This document shows positions 62,315 to 64,000 of a stretch of DNA of 64,000 bases, one piece after another. Where the stretch lies: the NCBI RefSeq assembly GCF_000169335.1, contig NZ_AAXW01000004.1, forward strand, positions 62,001 to 126,000, read 5' to 3'. The notes below the pieces were generated by a model. The model did not search any database, was not told the origin of the DNA, and saw nothing but the letters and a program-made list of their open reading frames with translations. Position 1 is the first letter of the stretch. Each line of letters starts with the position of its first letter. The stretch is from Crocosphaera chwakensis CCY0110. Lineage in GTDB: Bacteria > Cyanobacteriota > Cyanobacteriia > Cyanobacteriales > Microcystaceae. A program made the position numbers and the translations under genes.

Positions 62315-62710
62315 AATCGATTAAAGTTGATAATAATTCTATCAATAATTTATCTAACAGTAAACTATGAAAACTCTTGCGATTACTGTATGGCAGCCCA
62401 TTCAGGATTAGCTAAAGCGATTGGAATGTCTCCAGAAAACATTAAAGCTTTAAGAAATGGAACACCCATAGCTGATGCTAAATTACAAGCATTACGTCAC
62501 TTTACTCAACAAATGGTAAAAGCTCGCGGTTGGGTAGAAGACAGTGAAATAGAAGCATTTTTGACAGCAGGATATAGTAAACAACAGGTACTAGAGGTAA
62601 TTTTAGGCATTGCAATCAAAGTCATGCACAATTACACTAATCACATTGCTAAAACTCCTTTAGACGAACAATTTCAACCTAATATTTGGTCTTCTAAAGA
62701 AAGTTTGTAA
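62315..62710 (+). pseudogene. 5'-truncated AhpD-like carboxymuconolactone decarboxylase
   Basis: The frame begins without its usual N-terminus and reads IIYLTVNYENSCDYCMAAHS, the AhpD-like redox site with CxxC and the distal His, then a helical domain (EVILGIAIKVMHNYTNH). Family members normally have 40-60 more residues before this. The only starts are a TTG at 62327; upstream there is an in-frame TGA. It is either a truncated but functional protein or a decayed gene. A peroxidase-like role is the family default. Confidence 0.65.
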
Positions 62711-62770
62711 AGTCCTGAAATTTCTTATTCAATCAAATACTCTCTTAAAAATATCTTCTTGAAATTGAGT

Positions 62771-62796
62771 AGGGACAGATTAATCAATCTGTCCCT
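62771..62796 (-). terminator. 11-bp hairpin after atpC
   Basis: AGGGACAGATT and AATCTGTCCCT form a perfect inverted repeat around AATC. It follows the stop of atpC by about 30 bases on the minus strand and probably ends the ATP synthase operon, although it lacks a clear U run on that strand. Confidence 0.6.
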
Positions 62797-62825
62797 AAAA
62801 TGATATTAGTAAGTTTGAGATATTT

Positions 62826-63236
62826 TTAAACCATTCCACCGGCTGCTTGAAGACGGGCCCTTGCTCGTTTATAGGCATTAGATGCCTTCATTTGTTCACG
62901 AGGTTCTCCACCCTTATTCGCTTCTTCTAAACGGCTCTGAGCAGCATTGTACTCTTCTTTAGCAGCATCTTTATCGATGTTATCTCCGGCTTCGGCTGAG
63001 TTAACTAAGACTTTAATCTCATCTTGTTCAACTTCAGCAAATCCTCCCATCACAGCAATACTCTTCCAGTCTTTATCGGGACGGACACGAATGACACCGG
63101 TATCTAAAGCGGTTAATAGGGGAGCGTGACCACTTAAAATCCCCAGTTGTCCAGAGGTACTGGGTAGAATGATTTCTTGTACATCGCCGTCCCAAACGGT
63201 TTTATCAGGGGTAATGACACGAACGGTTAATGGCAT
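62826..63236 (-). CDS. atpC: ATP synthase F1 epsilon subunit
   Basis: The 136-residue protein is the epsilon subunit of the thylakoid and plasma-membrane ATP synthase, coupling rotation and inhibiting wasteful ATP hydrolysis. The N-terminal beta domain (LTVRVITPDKTVWDGDVQEI, then GQLGILSGHAPLLTALD) and the C-terminal helical hairpin with RARARLQAAGG are present. It is the last gene of the operon after atpD. Confidence 0.97.
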   Translation of the reverse strand: MPLTVRVITPDKTVWDGDVQEIILPSTSGQLGILSGHAPLLTALDTGVIRVRPDKDWKSIAVMGGFAEVEQDEIKVLVNSAEAGDNIDKDAAKEEYNAAQSRLEEANKGGEPREQMKASNAYKRARARLQAAGGMV

Positions 63237-63270
63237 ATCAGTAATAGGTTATCTAATGATTAGTGCTGAA

Positions 63271-63296
63271 TAGGGGCGAACCATAGCACACCCCTA
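63271..63296. repeat. Imperfect interspersed palindrome between atpD and atpC
   Basis: TAGGGGCGAA...CACCCCTAC resembles the GTAGGGGCGAA palindrome dispersed in cyanobacterial genomes, but the inner bases are degenerate. Its position within an operon suggests it could affect processing or relative expression of atpD and atpC. Confidence 0.45.
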
Positions 63297-63320
63297 CGAG
63301 TTAGACAAAGGTTATTAAAC

Positions 63321-64000
63321 TTAACCTTCTTTGAGTTTTTCGGCCTTAGCTTTAGCTTCGCTAATATCTCCCACTAAGTAAAAAGCTTGTTCGGGAAGAT
63401 CATCTAATTCACCACTGAGAATCATTTGGAAACCTTTGATGGTGTCATCTAAAGATACATATTTACCCGGTGCGCCAGTAAACACTTCTGCTACAAAGAA
63501 GGGTTGAGATAAGAAACGCTCAATTTTACGCGCTCTATCTACGGTACGACGATCATCTTCTGATAATTCATCTAACCCTAAAATAGCGATAATATCCTGT
63601 AATTCCTTATAGCGTTGTAGGGTAGATTGAACAGCACGAGCGGTATCGTAGTGTTCATCTCCAACGATGTTAGGCTGTAACATGGTGCTAGTCGAATCTA
63701 GGGGATCAACCGCAGGATAAATCCCTTTAGAGGCTAAGGCACGGGATAATACAGTGGTTCCGTCTAAGTGGGCGAAGGTAGTAGCAGGAGCCGGGTCTGT
63801 TAAGTCATCCGCAGGGACATAAACCGCTTGAATAGAGGTGATAGACCCTTCTTTTGTAGAGGTAATCCGTTCTTGTAAGTCCCCTACATCAGTCCCTAGG
63901 GTGGGCTGATATCCTACCGCAGAAGGCATCCGTCCTAAAAGTGCAGATACCTCAGAACCGGCTTGTACAAAACGGAAAATATTATCAACAAATAATAATA
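63321..64000 (-). CDS. atpD: ATP synthase F1 beta subunit, 3' part
   Basis: The frame continues past the window edge; about 226 codons from the C-terminal half are present. It includes LLFVDNIFRFVQAGSEVSALLGRMPSA, with the DNIFR block, the GDLQERITSTKEGSITSIQAVYVPADDLTDPAP segment and the C-terminal DELSEDDRRTVDRARKIERFLSQPF. The beta subunit carries the catalytic sites of F1. A start at the internal Met at 63929 is not real. Confidence 0.98.
   Translation of the reverse strand, partial: LLFVDNIFRFVQAGSEVSALLGRMPSAVGYQPTLGTDVGDLQERITSTKEGSITSIQAVYVPADDLTDPAPATTFAHLDGTTVLSRALASKGIYPAVDPLDSTSTMLQPNIVGDEHYDTARAVQSTLQRYKELQDIIAILGLDELSEDDRRTVDRARKIERFLSQPFFVAEVFTGAPGKYVSLDDTIKGFQMILSGELDDLPEQAFYLVGDISEAKAKAEKLKEG

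Noticed and set aside
63321..63929. A complete short ORF starting at internal Met of atpD
   Set aside because: The frame continues without a stop to the window edge and matches the beta subunit throughout, so the internal Met is not a start.

Overview
The window is chromosomal DNA from a cyanobacterium, most likely a unicellular AT-rich species of the Crocosphaera/Cyanothece type; the genus is an inference. Direct support: psbZ followed by ribH, psb32, many HIP1 octamers (GCGATCGC) scattered through genes and spacers, a heptanucleotide tandem repeat and short interspersed palindromes typical of cyanobacteria, and cyanobacterial families such as DUF1995, YtxH/DUF948 and PAO-type Rieske oxygenases. 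No rRNA, tRNA or CRISPR array was seen.

Layout. 1-2500: partial hisD-like gene facing away from dxr, then two small membrane proteins. 2600-6900: a plastic island with a broken HicB-like antitoxin gene, a vapBC-type pair running almost without gap into a large LRR-ROC-COR GTPase, and a DUF433/DUF5615 toxin-antitoxin pair. 6900-24000: mostly housekeeping genes (gcvP, signal peptidase I, a PAO-like Rieske oxygenase, psbZ, ribH, a phosphoribosyltransferase, an InrS-like metal sensor, hemD, hsp20, an SDR, DUF1995, DUF4126, GST, GH57) with remnants between them: an IS630-type transposase tail, a fibrillin/PAP gene start and an unidentified inserted block. 23400-31500: a minus-strand type IV pilin-like cluster with three pseudopilins and two large HpsA-like tandem paralogues, each with the same duplicated upstream region carrying a CRP-type palindrome. 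31500-38500: a caspase-fold protein lacking its catalytic dyad, a gldA-gldF-gldG-DUF4340 ABC operon, and a SPOR-domain protein.

38600-58700 begins with mnmA and a RelE-type toxin-antitoxin pair, then becomes a long polysaccharide locus: five GT2 and one GT4 glycosyltransferase, Wzm/Wzt-type ABC export, a GMC oxidoreductase, a sulfotransferase, a GH10 xylanase-like hydrolase, a UDP-galactopyranose-mutase-like flavoprotein, an HTTM protein with a small partner, and a GT-C type membrane protein. It probably makes and exports a decorated surface polysaccharide. The pseudopilin/HpsA-like cluster nearby resembles systems linked to polysaccharide secretion and motility in other cyanobacteria, so the two regions may cooperate; that link is inference.

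58700-64000: a remnant of a second membrane glycosyltransferase-like gene, YtxH and DUF948 proteins, psb32, cobH/cbiC, a DUF1003 membrane protein with an overlapping 57-codon ORF, a truncated AhpD-like gene, and the 3' end of the ATP synthase atpD-atpC operon running off the right edge.

The most notable items are the duplicated CRP-site promoters of the HpsA-like paralogues, the toxin-antitoxin-ROCO operon, the pseudocaspase, a candidate small RNA at 23400-23531 and a 23-codon micro-ORF at 10618-10689.
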